50,858 nucleotides of DNA from Azospirillum endophyticum (GTDB lineage Bacteria; Pseudomonadota; Alphaproteobacteria; Azospirillales; Azospirillaceae), in assembly GCF_016595245.1 (NCBI RefSeq), contig NZ_JAENHM010000002.1:1-50858 (forward strand), in the 5' to 3' direction. The notes beneath the pieces are model-generated. The model was not told the origin of the DNA, ran no database searches, and was given only the letters and a program-made list of their open reading frames with translations. Position 1 is the first letter of the stretch. Each line of letters begins with the position of its first letter. The translations under genes and the position numbers were made by a program. Below, one piece after another: positions 18,976 to 27,510 of the stretch.

Positions 18976-20010
18976 ATGACCGCTCACAAGCTGCATTCCC
19001 GACTCATTGGCCGGATGACCGGTTCGGTCACTGGCCGGATGGCCGGTCCGGTCGTCGCCGGCCTGCTGGGCCTGGGCGTCGCCGCCGGGCCGCTGACGGC
19101 CGCAGCCGAGACCTGGGACATGCCGACCCCCTACCCGGACACGAACCTGCACACCATCGTGGTGAAGCAGTTCGCCGACGAGGTGAAGGCGGCCACCGCC
19201 GGCAAGATCCAGATCACCGTCCATTCCAACGGCTCGCTGATCCGCCATCCGGAGATCAAGCGCGCGGTCCAGTCCGGACAGGCCCAGCTGGGCGAGGTGC
19301 TGATCAGCTCCTGGGCCAACGAGGATCCGCTCTACGGCCTGGATTCCGTGCCCTTCCTCGCCACCGACTTCAAGTCGGCGCACAAGCTGTACGAGGTCTC
19401 CAAGCCCTATCTGGAGAAGAAGCTGGAGCGCCAGCGCCTGAAGCTCCTCTACTCGATCCCGTGGCCGCCGCAGGGCCTCTACGTGAAGGACGAGATCCAA
19501 TCGGTCGAGGGGCTGAAGGGCCAGAAGTTCCGCGCCTACAACCCGGCGACCACCCGCATCGCCGAGCTGACCGGCGCCATCCCGGTGAAGATCGAGGCGG
19601 CCGAGGTGGCGCAGGCCTTCGGCACCGGCATCGTCACCGCGATGATCACCTCGGCCGCCACCGGCGTCGACACCAAGGCCTGGGACTTCGTGAAGGTCTA
19701 TTACGACGTCCAGGCCTGGCTGCCGCGCAACATGGTGTTCGTCAATGCCGAGGTGTGGAAGGGGCTGGACGCCGGCACCCAGAAGGCGATCCAGGACGCC
19801 GCGGCCAAGGCCGAAGCCACCGGCTGGGCCGAGTGGGAGAAGAAGACCGCCGACCTGAACAAGACCATGACCGACAACGGCATGAAGGTGCTGCCGCCGT
19901 CCGACAAGCTGAAGGAAGGCCTGTCCGCCATCGGCAAGACGATGACCGCCGAATGGACCAAGGCGGCCGGCGCCGACGGCGAGGCGATCATCTCCGCCTT
20001 CGGCAAGTAA
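18976..20010 (+). CDS. TRAP transporter solute-binding protein, DctP family
   Basis: A 344-residue periplasmic protein. The long signal peptide (about 1-46) ends GPLTAAAE; its start has an unusual repeat (RLIGRMTGSVTGRMAGPV) from a degenerate tandem duplication in the DNA. The mature chain begins TWDMPTPYPDTNLHTIVVKQFADEV, typical of DctP. The conserved Arg that binds carboxylate ligands is probably in GQKFRAYNPAT. Forms an operon with the small and large permeases and pxpBC downstream. The pairing suggests 5-oxoproline (pyroglutamate) or a similar carboxylate as ligand, as for the pyroglutamate-binding DctP6/DctP7 of Bordetella. Confidence 0.92.
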   Translation: MTAHKLHSRLIGRMTGSVTGRMAGPVVAGLLGLGVAAGPLTAAAETWDMPTPYPDTNLHTIVVKQFADEVKAATAGKIQITVHSNGSLIRHPEIKRAVQSGQAQLGEVLISSWANEDPLYGLDSVPFLATDFKSAHKLYEVSKPYLEKKLERQRLKLLYSIPWPPQGLYVKDEIQSVEGLKGQKFRAYNPATTRIAELTGAIPVKIEAAEVAQAFGTGIVTAMITSAATGVDTKAWDFVKVYYDVQAWLPRNMVFVNAEVWKGLDAGTQKAIQDAAAKAEATGWAEWEKKTADLNKTMTDNGMKVLPPSDKLKEGLSAIGKTMTAEWTKAAGADGEAIISAFGK

Positions 20011-20124
20011 CCGGTCCGACGGCGTCCGGCCGGCACCGCCCCTTGCCAGGCAACGGCAGGACGGGCGGCCGGACGCCCGTTCACGCCCCTTCCGCCAAGA
20101 CCGACCGCAGGAGGTGGTTGCGCC

Positions 20125-20634
20125 ATGCGCACCGCACTGTCCATCCTCTACCGCGCCGCCGAGATCCTGGGCGCGGTCCTTCTTGCCGCCATCGCCGTCC
20201 TGATCGTGACTCAGGTGGTTTCCCGGCTGCTCAACGTCATGGTGCCGGGAGCCGACGAGCTTGCCGGCTACTGCATGGCGGCGTCCTTCTTCCTGATGCT
20301 GGGGCCGGCGCTGCGCCGCGGCGCCCATATCCGCGTCGGCGTGCTGGTGGAACGGCTGAACGGCGCCGCCCGCCGCGCCATGGAACTGCTGTGCCTGGGC
20401 TTCGCCACCGCGCTCAGCGCCTATTTCGCCTGGTACTGGCTGCGCATGACCTATGATTCCTATGATTTCGGCGATCTCAGCCAGGGCGTGCTGCCGGTGC
20501 CGCTGTGGATGCCGCAGGCGCTGATGGCGGTGGGTCTGGTGGTGCTGGTCGTCGCCTTGGTCGACGACCTGCTGGCCGTGCTGCAGGGGCGCGACGCCTC
20601 CTACCAGCATGCCGGCATGCAGAGCGAGGGCTGA
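20125..20634 (+). CDS. TRAP transporter small permease, DctQ family
   Basis: A 169-residue inner-membrane protein with four predicted spans (about 13-35, 48-66, 87-108, 128-150). GADELAGYCMAASFFLMLGPALRRGAHIRV is the typical DctQ central region. Starts at ATG with AGGAGGTGG about 10 bases before it. The stop is 3 bp before the large-subunit ATG, so translation is probably coupled. Confidence 0.92.
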   Translation: MRTALSILYRAAEILGAVLLAAIAVLIVTQVVSRLLNVMVPGADELAGYCMAASFFLMLGPALRRGAHIRVGVLVERLNGAARRAMELLCLGFATALSAYFAWYWLRMTYDSYDFGDLSQGVLPVPLWMPQALMAVGLVVLVVALVDDLLAVLQGRDASYQHAGMQSEG

Positions 20635-20637
20635 GCG

Positions 20638-21939
20638 ATGGACGAGACGACCGCTTCCATCGTCGTCGTGGTGACGATGTTCCTGATGCTGGGGGCCGGC
20701 GTCTGGGTGGCGCTGGCGCTGGCCGGCGTCGGCTTCGTCGCCATGGCATTGTTCACCGCGCGGCCGGTCGGCATGGTGATGGCGACCAACATCTGGGGCG
20801 CCAGCACCTCCTGGACGCTGACCGCCTTGCCGCTGTTCATCTGGATGGGCGAGATCCTGTTCCGCACCCGCATCTCGTCCGACATGTTCAAGGGCTTGGC
20901 GCCCTGGACCGGCTGGCTGCCCGGCCGGCTGATGCATGTGAACATCATCGGCTGCTCGATCTTCGCCGCGGTCTCCGGCTCGTCCGCCGCCACCGCCGCC
21001 ACCATCGGCCGCATGACCATCCCGGAGCTGAACCGCCGCGGCTACGACCCGATGATGACGCTGGGCTCGCTGGCCGGTGCCGGCACGCTGGGGCTGCTGA
21101 TCCCGCCCTCGATCATCATGATCGTCTACGGCGTCGCCGCCGACGTGTCGATCGCCCGGCTGTTCATCGCCGGCGTCATCCCCGGCGTCGTGCTGACCGG
21201 CCTGTTCATGCTCTATGTCGGCGGCTGGTCACTGCTGAACCCCGGCCGGGTGCCGCCGCCCGAGCCGTCGCAGAGCTTCGGGGAGAAGATCCGCGACACC
21301 GGCGCGCTGATCCCGGTGATGCTGCTGATCGCCGCGGTGCTGGGCTCGATCTATGTCGGCATCGCCACCCCGACGGAGGCTGCCGGCATCGGCGTGCTGG
21401 GCTCGCTGGTGCTGGCGCTGGTGACCGGCACGCTGAACTGGACGACCTTCCGCGACAGCCTGTTCGGTGCCGCCCACACCTCCTGCATGATCGGCTTCAT
21501 CCTGGCCGGTGCCGCCTTCCTGACGGTGGCGATGGGCTATACCGGCATCCCGCGCCTGCTGGCGGAATGGATCACCACCATGCAGCTGTCGCCGGCGGCG
21601 CTGCTGGTGGCGCTGACCGCCTTCTTCGTCGTGATGGGCTGCTTCCTCGACGGCATCTCGATGGTGGTGCTGACCACCTCGGTCATCCTGCCGATGGTGC
21701 AGCGGGCGGGGATCGACCTGCTGTGGTTCGGGATCTACATCATCATCGTGGTGGAGATGGCGCAGATCACCCCGCCGGTCGGCTTCAACCTGTTCGTGCT
21801 GCAATCGATGACCGGCAAGGACATCTTCACCATCGGCAAGGCCAGCCTGCCCTTCTTCCTGTTGATGGTGGTGATGGTGGCCCTGCTGTGGGTGTTCCCC
21901 GGCATGGTGTCCTGGCTGCCGTCCATGATGATTGGATAG
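20638..21939 (+). CDS. TRAP transporter large permease, DctM family
   Basis: A 433-residue inner-membrane transporter subunit with about 12 spans. Family marks: PLFIWMGEILFRT, SGSSAATAATIGRMTIPEL (loop with the conserved SGSSAA) and GTLGLLIPPSIIMIVYG. It ends with the usual ITPPVGFNLFVLQ region. Uses the Na+ gradient in known members. Together with DctP and DctQ it makes a complete system. Confidence 0.95.
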   Translation: MDETTASIVVVVTMFLMLGAGVWVALALAGVGFVAMALFTARPVGMVMATNIWGASTSWTLTALPLFIWMGEILFRTRISSDMFKGLAPWTGWLPGRLMHVNIIGCSIFAAVSGSSAATAATIGRMTIPELNRRGYDPMMTLGSLAGAGTLGLLIPPSIIMIVYGVAADVSIARLFIAGVIPGVVLTGLFMLYVGGWSLLNPGRVPPPEPSQSFGEKIRDTGALIPVMLLIAAVLGSIYVGIATPTEAAGIGVLGSLVLALVTGTLNWTTFRDSLFGAAHTSCMIGFILAGAAFLTVAMGYTGIPRLLAEWITTMQLSPAALLVALTAFFVVMGCFLDGISMVVLTTSVILPMVQRAGIDLLWFGIYIIIVVEMAQITPPVGFNLFVLQSMTGKDIFTIGKASLPFFLLMVVMVALLWVFPGMVSWLPSMMIG

Positions 21940-21963
21940 GGATGATCGGATAAGGAGCAGAAT

Positions 21964-22686
21964 GTGGAGGTCCGTTTCACCAGCTCCGGCGACACCGCCT
22001 TCAACGTCGAGTTCGGCGAGGCCATCGACCGGGCGGCCAACGCCCGCGTCATGGCCCTGCACGCCCGGCTGAAGGCCGCCCCGCCGCCGGGACTGGTGGA
22101 GACGGTGCCGACCTTCCGCTCGCTGCTGGTGGTCTACGACCCGGTCGCCACCGGCCGCCGGGAGATGCAGGCAGCGGTCGAAGCCGCACTGGCCGGCGGC
22201 GGCGAAGCCCCGGCGGAGGGGCGGCGGTGGCGCCTGCCGGTCTGCTACGACCCCGACCTCGGCCCCGATCTGGCGGAACTGGCCGACGCGCTGGGCCTGA
22301 CCGCGGAACGGGTGGTGGAGTTGCATGGATCGGCCGAGTATTTCGTCTATATGCTCGGCTTCATGCCGGGCTTCGGCTATATGGGCGACCTGCCGGCGGA
22401 GCTGGACCGGCCGCGCCGGACCGAGCCGCGGGTGCGGGTGCCGGCGGGATCCGTCGCCGTCGCCGGACGGCTGACCACCGTCTATCCCTGGGAGAGCCCT
22501 GGCGGCTGGCATCTGATCGGCCGCTGCCCGGTGCCGCTCTATGACGGCGCCCGGCGCGATCCGGTGCTGCTGGCGGCCGGCGACCGGGTACGCTTCGACG
22601 CGATCGACCGCGACCTCTTCGACATGATCACCGAGTCCGCCGATGCCGGCTACCTCGATCCCGACAGCCTGAGGGACGTAGGATGA
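21964..22686 (+). CDS. pxpB: 5-oxoprolinase subunit PxpB (KipI family)
   Basis: A 240-residue PxpB/KipI protein. GFMPGFGYMGDLP (about 137-149) and YPWESPGGWHLIGR are the family signatures; the N-terminal part is GDTAFNVEFGEAID. PxpA, PxpB and PxpC together hydrolyse 5-oxoproline to glutamate using ATP. Start is the GTG at 21964 with TAAGGAGCAG upstream; an ATG two bases earlier is out of frame. Overlaps pxpC by 4 bp. Older names such as allophanate hydrolase subunit 1 do not fit this context. Confidence 0.92.
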   Translation: MEVRFTSSGDTAFNVEFGEAIDRAANARVMALHARLKAAPPPGLVETVPTFRSLLVVYDPVATGRREMQAAVEAALAGGGEAPAEGRRWRLPVCYDPDLGPDLAELADALGLTAERVVELHGSAEYFVYMLGFMPGFGYMGDLPAELDRPRRTEPRVRVPAGSVAVAGRLTTVYPWESPGGWHLIGRCPVPLYDGARRDPVLLAAGDRVRFDAIDRDLFDMITESADAGYLDPDSLRDVG

Positions 22687-23741
22687 CCCCCGCCCTCACA
22701 GTGGTCCGGCTGGGCCTGTTCGCGACGATCCAGGATTTGGGCCGCTTCGGCTTCCAGGAGTTGGGCATGCCGGTGGCTGGCGCCCTCGACCCGCTGGCGT
22801 TGCGGCTGGCCAATGCGCTGGTCGGCAATCCGCAGGGGATGGCCGGGCTGGAGATCGCCCTGCTCGGCCCTGCCCTGCGGGTGGACGCGCCCTCCGTCCG
22901 CATCGCCGCCGTCGGCCCAATCACCATGACGCTGGAGCGCGCGGGAGAAGCCCCGCAACCGCTGGCCCCCCACCGCAGCCATACCCTGCAGCGGGGCGAC
23001 ATCCTCCGGCTGGGTGCGGTGGATGGGGCGTCCGTCGCCTGTCTGGCGGTGGCCGGCGGCTTCGATCTGGCGCCGGTGATGGGCAGCCTGTCCAGCTATG
23101 TGCGGGCCGGCATCGGCCCGCTGGGCGGCCGGCCGCTGGCCCAGGGCGACCGCTTGCCGCTGGCCCGCGACGGCGCGCCCGACGGGCCGGACGTCGAGCT
23201 GCCGCAGCCGCCGGACTATGGCGCCGGACCGCTGCGCGTCGTGCCCGGACCGCAGGAGGACCGCTTCACCGAAGCCGCGCTCGCAACCTTCCTGTCCGCC
23301 GCCTTCCGGGTCGGCAGCCAAGCCGACCGAATGGGGCTGCGGCTGGAGGGGCCGGCACTGGAGCATCGCGGATCGGCCGACATCCCGTCGGACGGGCTGG
23401 TCACCGGCTCCATCCAGGTGCCGGGCAACGGGCAGCCGATCCTGCTGCTGAACGACCACCAGACGGCCGGCGGCTATGCCAAGATCGCCACGGTGATCTC
23501 CGCCGACTTGGCCCGCGCCGGCCGCCTGCGCCCCGGCGACGCCCTGTCCTTCCGGGCGGTGACGGTGGAGGAGGCCGAAGCGATCCGCCGCCGCCAGGAA
23601 CAGGCCATCGCCGGCTGGATCGGCGCCATCCGCCCGGTGCGCCCGGCCAGTGGCGTCGACCTGGAGGCGCTCTATGGCGAGAACCTGATTTCCGGTACCG
23701 TCGACATCGTGCATGGCGGCAGCGACCTGCCGCTGTTGTGA
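22683..23741 (+). CDS. pxpC: 5-oxoprolinase subunit PxpC (KipA family)
   Basis: A 352-residue biotin-dependent-carboxyltransferase-like protein. The start region QDLGRFGFQELGMPVAGALDPLALRLAN is diagnostic, as are GDILRLG and SDGLVTGSIQVPGNGQPI. Partner of PxpB in ATP-dependent 5-oxoproline hydrolysis. No PxpA (LamB/YcsF) gene follows; the next gene converges from the other strand 21 bp away. The third subunit must be encoded elsewhere or is missing. Confidence 0.92.
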   Translation: MTPALTVVRLGLFATIQDLGRFGFQELGMPVAGALDPLALRLANALVGNPQGMAGLEIALLGPALRVDAPSVRIAAVGPITMTLERAGEAPQPLAPHRSHTLQRGDILRLGAVDGASVACLAVAGGFDLAPVMGSLSSYVRAGIGPLGGRPLAQGDRLPLARDGAPDGPDVELPQPPDYGAGPLRVVPGPQEDRFTEAALATFLSAAFRVGSQADRMGLRLEGPALEHRGSADIPSDGLVTGSIQVPGNGQPILLLNDHQTAGGYAKIATVISADLARAGRLRPGDALSFRAVTVEEAEAIRRRQEQAIAGWIGAIRPVRPASGVDLEALYGENLISGTVDIVHGGSDLPLL

Positions 23742-23762
23742 TGTCCACACGCCGGGGCTCGC

Positions 23763-25466
23763 TCAGAGCCCGACGATCTGCAAGCCGCCGGCGGACAGGC
23801 CGAAAGATTGCGTGCCGGTAAGCTCCCTCACCGCGCCGCTGTCCACATCCAGGCGGAACAAGGCGCCGGCCGTCGTGGAATCGGTCGCGCTGAAATACAG
23901 GCTGTCGCCGACCGCGCCCAGGCCGGTGGGCTGCGTCCAGCTCACGTTGTGGGCGGTGACCATCCGCGTGCCGGCCGCGGTGCCGTCGCTCCTCCACAGG
24001 CTGTCGCCATGCACGCCGTCGTCGGCGGTGAAGAACAGCGTGCCATCCACGACGGTGACGTCCGCGATGTTCGCGTCGGCACTGCCGGGCGCGATGTCCT
24101 TCACCAGGTGCGTTCCCTGCTCCGTCCCGTCAGAGATCCACAGTTCGTTGCCGGTCTGCTCGGTGCGGGCAACGAAGGCGACGCCATCGCCGACGGCAAT
24201 GAACCGATTGGGAACGGTCGAGCTTGTGGATGGAAGATCCTTGACCAGGACCGTGCCCTGCGGGGTGCCGTCACTCTTCCACAGATCCTTGCCCCGGTTG
24301 AAGAACAGCGTCTCTCCCGCCACGACCAGGGATGCCGTGTGTCCGCTCCTCGGATCCTCGCCGAGACCGTCGAGCAGCTTGACGGCCCCCGCCCCGGTCC
24401 TATCGGTGATCCACAATTGGCTGTAGGAGCCGGTGCCGTCCCAGGCCGTCAGGTACAGCCGGTCCCCATCGTCCCCGGCGGCCGTGAGGTGACCGGGGAA
24501 AATCGGCACCGGGACCGGCGGGTCGAAGCCTCCGGGAAAGAAGTCCTTCACCAGCACCGTCCCGGCCGCCGTTCCGTCCGACCGCCACAGCGCAATTCCA
24601 TGCTCGCTGTCGGTGGCGGAGAAGAACAGCTCGTCCCCCACCGCGGTCAGCTCGTGCGGAAAGGAGCCGGCCGGCTTGTCGCCGATGTCCTTCACCATAT
24701 GCGTCCCGGCGGCGGTGCCGTCGCTGACCCACAGCTCCGTTCCATGCTGGCCGTCGTCCGCCTGGAAGAACAGCCTGCCGTCCGCCACGCTCAGCTCCGT
24801 CGGCGCCGAGCCCGCCGCACCCGGCCGGATGTCGGCCAGCATGCGCGTCCCGCCCGTCGTTCCGTCGGTCATCCACACTTCGCGGCCGTGAACGCCGTCA
24901 TCGGCGCTGAAATAAACCCGCCGGCCCAGCTCGACCAAGTCCCGCGGGTCTGACGAGGCCCTGCCCGCGGCGATGTCCCGCAGAAGGACGGCGCTGCGTC
25001 CGTCCGTCCCCCAGATTTCGCCGCCATGGTCGCCGTCCGCCCCCGCGAAGACGGCGGCGGCCTTCCGATGTCCGGGTTTCAGCAGCAGGTTGCCGGCCGT
25101 CAGGTCGTCGCGCGACAGCCCCATCAGCTTGACACCGTCGCGCGGTCCGAAATCCAGCACCAGCCCGTCGCGATCCTGATGGGATTGCGCCAGCACATCC
25201 GCCAAACTGGCGAACCCGCTCCAGCCCCGCAAATCCAGCAGGTCGCCGCCCGCGCCGCCCTGGAAGTCGCCGATGCAGTCCCAACCGTCGCCGGGCTTGA
25301 GAACGAAGCGGTCGCTGCCGCCATCGCCCTCCATGTAGTCGTTGCCGCTGGCGCCGATGATGGTGTCGTCGCCCGCCCCGCCGAACAGGAGATCGCGATG
25401 CGCGCCACCCGTGATCCGCCGGCCGGACACACCATGCCCCTGCCCATGACCCTGATCCTGCCCCAT
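23763..25466 (-). CDS. RTX-type protein with ELWxxDGT repeat array
   Basis: A 567-residue protein counted from the ATG at 25466 (GGGAGGGC upstream). Residues about 15-60 hold hemolysin-type Ca-binding nonapeptides (GGAGDDTIIGASGNDYMEGDGGSDRF region; motifs GGAGDD, GGSDRF). From about 150 on, at least eight ELWxxDGT-type repeats follow (ELWVSDGT, ALWRSDGT, DLWKSDGT, ELWISDGT, SLWRSDGT, REVWMTDGT, EIWGTDGR), probably a beta-propeller. No N-terminal signal peptide. RTX repeats usually mark type I secretion, but here they sit at the N-terminus instead of the C-terminus. No secretion ABC/MFP genes are near. Surface adhesion or carbohydrate binding is a guess. Confidence 0.8.
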   Translation of the reverse strand: MGQDQGHGQGHGVSGRRITGGAHRDLLFGGAGDDTIIGASGNDYMEGDGGSDRFVLKPGDGWDCIGDFQGGAGGDLLDLRGWSGFASLADVLAQSHQDRDGLVLDFGPRDGVKLMGLSRDDLTAGNLLLKPGHRKAAAVFAGADGDHGGEIWGTDGRSAVLLRDIAAGRASSDPRDLVELGRRVYFSADDGVHGREVWMTDGTTGGTRMLADIRPGAAGSAPTELSVADGRLFFQADDGQHGTELWVSDGTAAGTHMVKDIGDKPAGSFPHELTAVGDELFFSATDSEHGIALWRSDGTAAGTVLVKDFFPGGFDPPVPVPIFPGHLTAAGDDGDRLYLTAWDGTGSYSQLWITDRTGAGAVKLLDGLGEDPRSGHTASLVVAGETLFFNRGKDLWKSDGTPQGTVLVKDLPSTSSTVPNRFIAVGDGVAFVARTEQTGNELWISDGTEQGTHLVKDIAPGSADANIADVTVVDGTLFFTADDGVHGDSLWRSDGTAAGTRMVTAHNVSWTQPTGLGAVGDSLYFSATDSTTAGALFRLDVDSGAVRELTGTQSFGLSAGGLQIVGL

Positions 25467-25731
25467 TCTCACGCCCTCCCGGTGGCGCCGGCGCCGATCC
25501 ATTCGGCGGGGTGGTCAAATCATACAGCCTGCGACTGTATTTTCCGGCGCAGGCAGGCAGGCAGTGACCCATTGCACCGCCCCGCTAACCCGGCCCGGCA
25601 CGGGACATCGCCGCTTCGTCCGAACGATCGGTCATGTCCCGGACCAGGACCGCAAGCCCGCACCGCCGCCCGTCCGGGCATGGCCTGACGAAATGCCGCA
25701 GATGCCGCGGTTGACCGCCGGGCGGGCGGGC

Positions 25732-25762
25732 TACTACCATACCAGCAACTGGAATGGTAGTA
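25732..25762. promoter_or_regulatory. 31-bp palindrome upstream of uronate operon (candidate operator)
   Basis: TACTACCATACCAG - CAA - CTGGAATGGTAGTA: two 14-bp arms in inverted orientation with one mismatch and a 3-bp centre. It lies 222 bp before the MFS start and about 266 bp before the RTX gene start, in the 518-bp divergent gap, which has no gene. TGGT/ACCA words are typical of FadR-type GntR regulators, the class (UxuR, ExuR, GntR) that controls uronate genes, but the long spacing is unusual. Operator function is inferred. Confidence 0.5.
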
Positions 25763-25984
25763 TGCGACGCCACGAACGGTACCGAAGCGGCACCGCTCCC
25801 GACGATGGCCGGACTGCTCCAGGAAACAGTGCTTAAACGCGCGACCACCGCCCGATCGGGCGCGGGATTCCGGACCCCCGGTTTCCGTGCCTGCCCTTCG
25901 GTGCGCCCAAGACTTCGCGGGATCGAACCCGGCGCGCGGAGATCTTGCGGCAGGCGGCGCGCGTCCTGGCTGGAGACGCCAATC

Positions 25985-27358
25985 ATGAGCGAACAGATCA
26001 TTGCCGACGCCGCCCCCGGCCAGTCGGCGGAACCGGCCCACAAGGCCGGCGGTATCGGCACCACGGTGGGCAAGGCGGCGGTCACGGTGAGCAAGACCAT
26101 TGGCCGCTACCGCTGGACCATTTGCGGCCTTCTCTTCTTCTCGACCACCATCAACTACATGGACCGTCAGGTCCTGGGCCTGCTGAAGTCCACGCTGATG
26201 GGCGACATGGGCTGGACCGAGTCGGACTTCGGCGACATCGTCGCCGCCTTCTCGCTGGCCTACGCCTTCGGCTACATCGGCTGCGGCCGGCTGATGGACA
26301 AGATCGGCATCCGCATCGGCCTGCCGGCCGCCGTCGCCGGCTGGAGCTTCTTCGCCTGCATCCATGCCCTGATGGGCAGCGTCCTCGGCTTCAAGGTGGC
26401 GCGCGCCGGCCTCGGCCTGACCGAGGGCGGCAATTTCCCGGCCTCGATCAAGGCGGTGTCGGAGTGGTTCCCGGCCAAGGAACGTGCGCTCGCCACCGGC
26501 GTCTTCAACGCCGGATCCAACGTCGGCGCCGTCGTGGCGCCGATCCTGGTGCCGATCCTGCTGGTCGCCTATGGCTGGCAGGCCGCCTTCCTGGTCACCG
26601 GCGGCATCGGCTTCTTCTGGGTCATCGCCTGGCTGCTGATCTACCGCAAGCCGGAAGAGCATCCGAAGCTGACGGCCGAGGAGCTGGCCTATATCCGCAG
26701 CGACCCGGTGCTGCCGCAGGAGAACATCCCCTGGATCAAGCTGCTGAGCTATCGCGGCACCTGGGCGAACATCGTCGGCACCTGCTTCTCCGCGCCGGTC
26801 TGGTGGTTCTACCTGAACTGGGTCCCGGGCTTCCTGAACAAGCAGTATGGCGTGAACCTGTTCGGGGCGATGCTGCCGCTGATCATCATCTACACCATGG
26901 CCGATTTCGGCAGCGTCGGCGGCGGCTGGTTCTCCTCCCACCTGATCAAGCGCGGGGTGAAGCCGCTGCGCGCCCGCAAGCTGACCTTCCTGGTCTGCGG
27001 CCTGTGCGTGCTGCCGGTATTCTTCGCCTCCACCGTGTCCAACATGTGGGTCGCCGTGCTGCTGATCGGCATCGCCGCCTCCGCCCACCAGGGCTATTCG
27101 GCCAACGTCTACACCATCGTGTCCGACACCATGCCGCGCAACGCGGTGGGCTCGGTGGTCGGCATCGGCGGCTTCTGCGCCTACTTCGTCGGCATGTTCG
27201 TCTCGATGGGCGTCGGCCGCCTGCTGGATGCGACCAACGGCAACTATCAGGTGCTGTTCGGCATCGCGTCGGTCCTCTACCTCGTCGGTCTGGCGATCAT
27301 GCACTTCATCCTGCCGAAGACCGGGTCGGGCATGACCCCGGCCGGGATCGAGGTCTGA
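25985..27358 (+). CDS. MFS transporter, ACS family (hexuronate/sugar-acid type)
   Basis: A 457-residue major facilitator with 12 predicted spans. NYMDRQVLGLLKSTLMGDMGW and FSLAYAFGYIGCGRLMDKIG (loop 2-3 signature) and LTEGGNFPASIKAVSEWFPAKERALATGVFN are typical of the anion:cation symporter group including ExuT. A cytosolic N-terminal tail of about 35 residues precedes span 1. Start ATG 25985 is chosen over longer upstream open frame because this matches the family start. The two following genes are for fructuronate and mannonate, which supports a uronate or aldonate substrate. Confidence 0.9.
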   Translation: MSEQIIADAAPGQSAEPAHKAGGIGTTVGKAAVTVSKTIGRYRWTICGLLFFSTTINYMDRQVLGLLKSTLMGDMGWTESDFGDIVAAFSLAYAFGYIGCGRLMDKIGIRIGLPAAVAGWSFFACIHALMGSVLGFKVARAGLGLTEGGNFPASIKAVSEWFPAKERALATGVFNAGSNVGAVVAPILVPILLVAYGWQAAFLVTGGIGFFWVIAWLLIYRKPEEHPKLTAEELAYIRSDPVLPQENIPWIKLLSYRGTWANIVGTCFSAPVWWFYLNWVPGFLNKQYGVNLFGAMLPLIIIYTMADFGSVGGGWFSSHLIKRGVKPLRARKLTFLVCGLCVLPVFFASTVSNMWVAVLLIGIAASAHQGYSANVYTIVSDTMPRNAVGSVVGIGGFCAYFVGMFVSMGVGRLLDATNGNYQVLFGIASVLYLVGLAIMHFILPKTGSGMTPAGIEV

Positions 27359-27372
27359 CACATCCGCTCCAC

Positions 27373-27399
27373 GGCTCCGGGGCGCCCTGCCCCGGAGCC
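27373..27399 (+). terminator. Hairpin after MFS gene
   Basis: GGCTCCGGGG-CGCCCTG-CCCCGGAGCC is a perfect 10-bp stem 15 bp after the MFS stop, followed by CTTCC instead of a T-run. It may attenuate read-through into uxuB or protect the upstream message, since the downstream genes look to be in the same operon. Confidence 0.5.
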
Positions 27400-27510
27400 C
27401 TTCCGACCCCCTCCAAGCCTGACAGAATGACGGTGCACCGGCCCCCCGCGACATGCCGCGACAGCGGAAAAAGGGGTGACCGCAGCGACCGCCGCGAACC
27501 GGAGCCCATC

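Noticed and set aside
18889..20937. Minus-strand open frame of about 680 codons across the TRAP genes
   Set aside because: Antisense shadow of DctP/DctQ; low-complexity His/Gly/Gln/Arg composition without domains.
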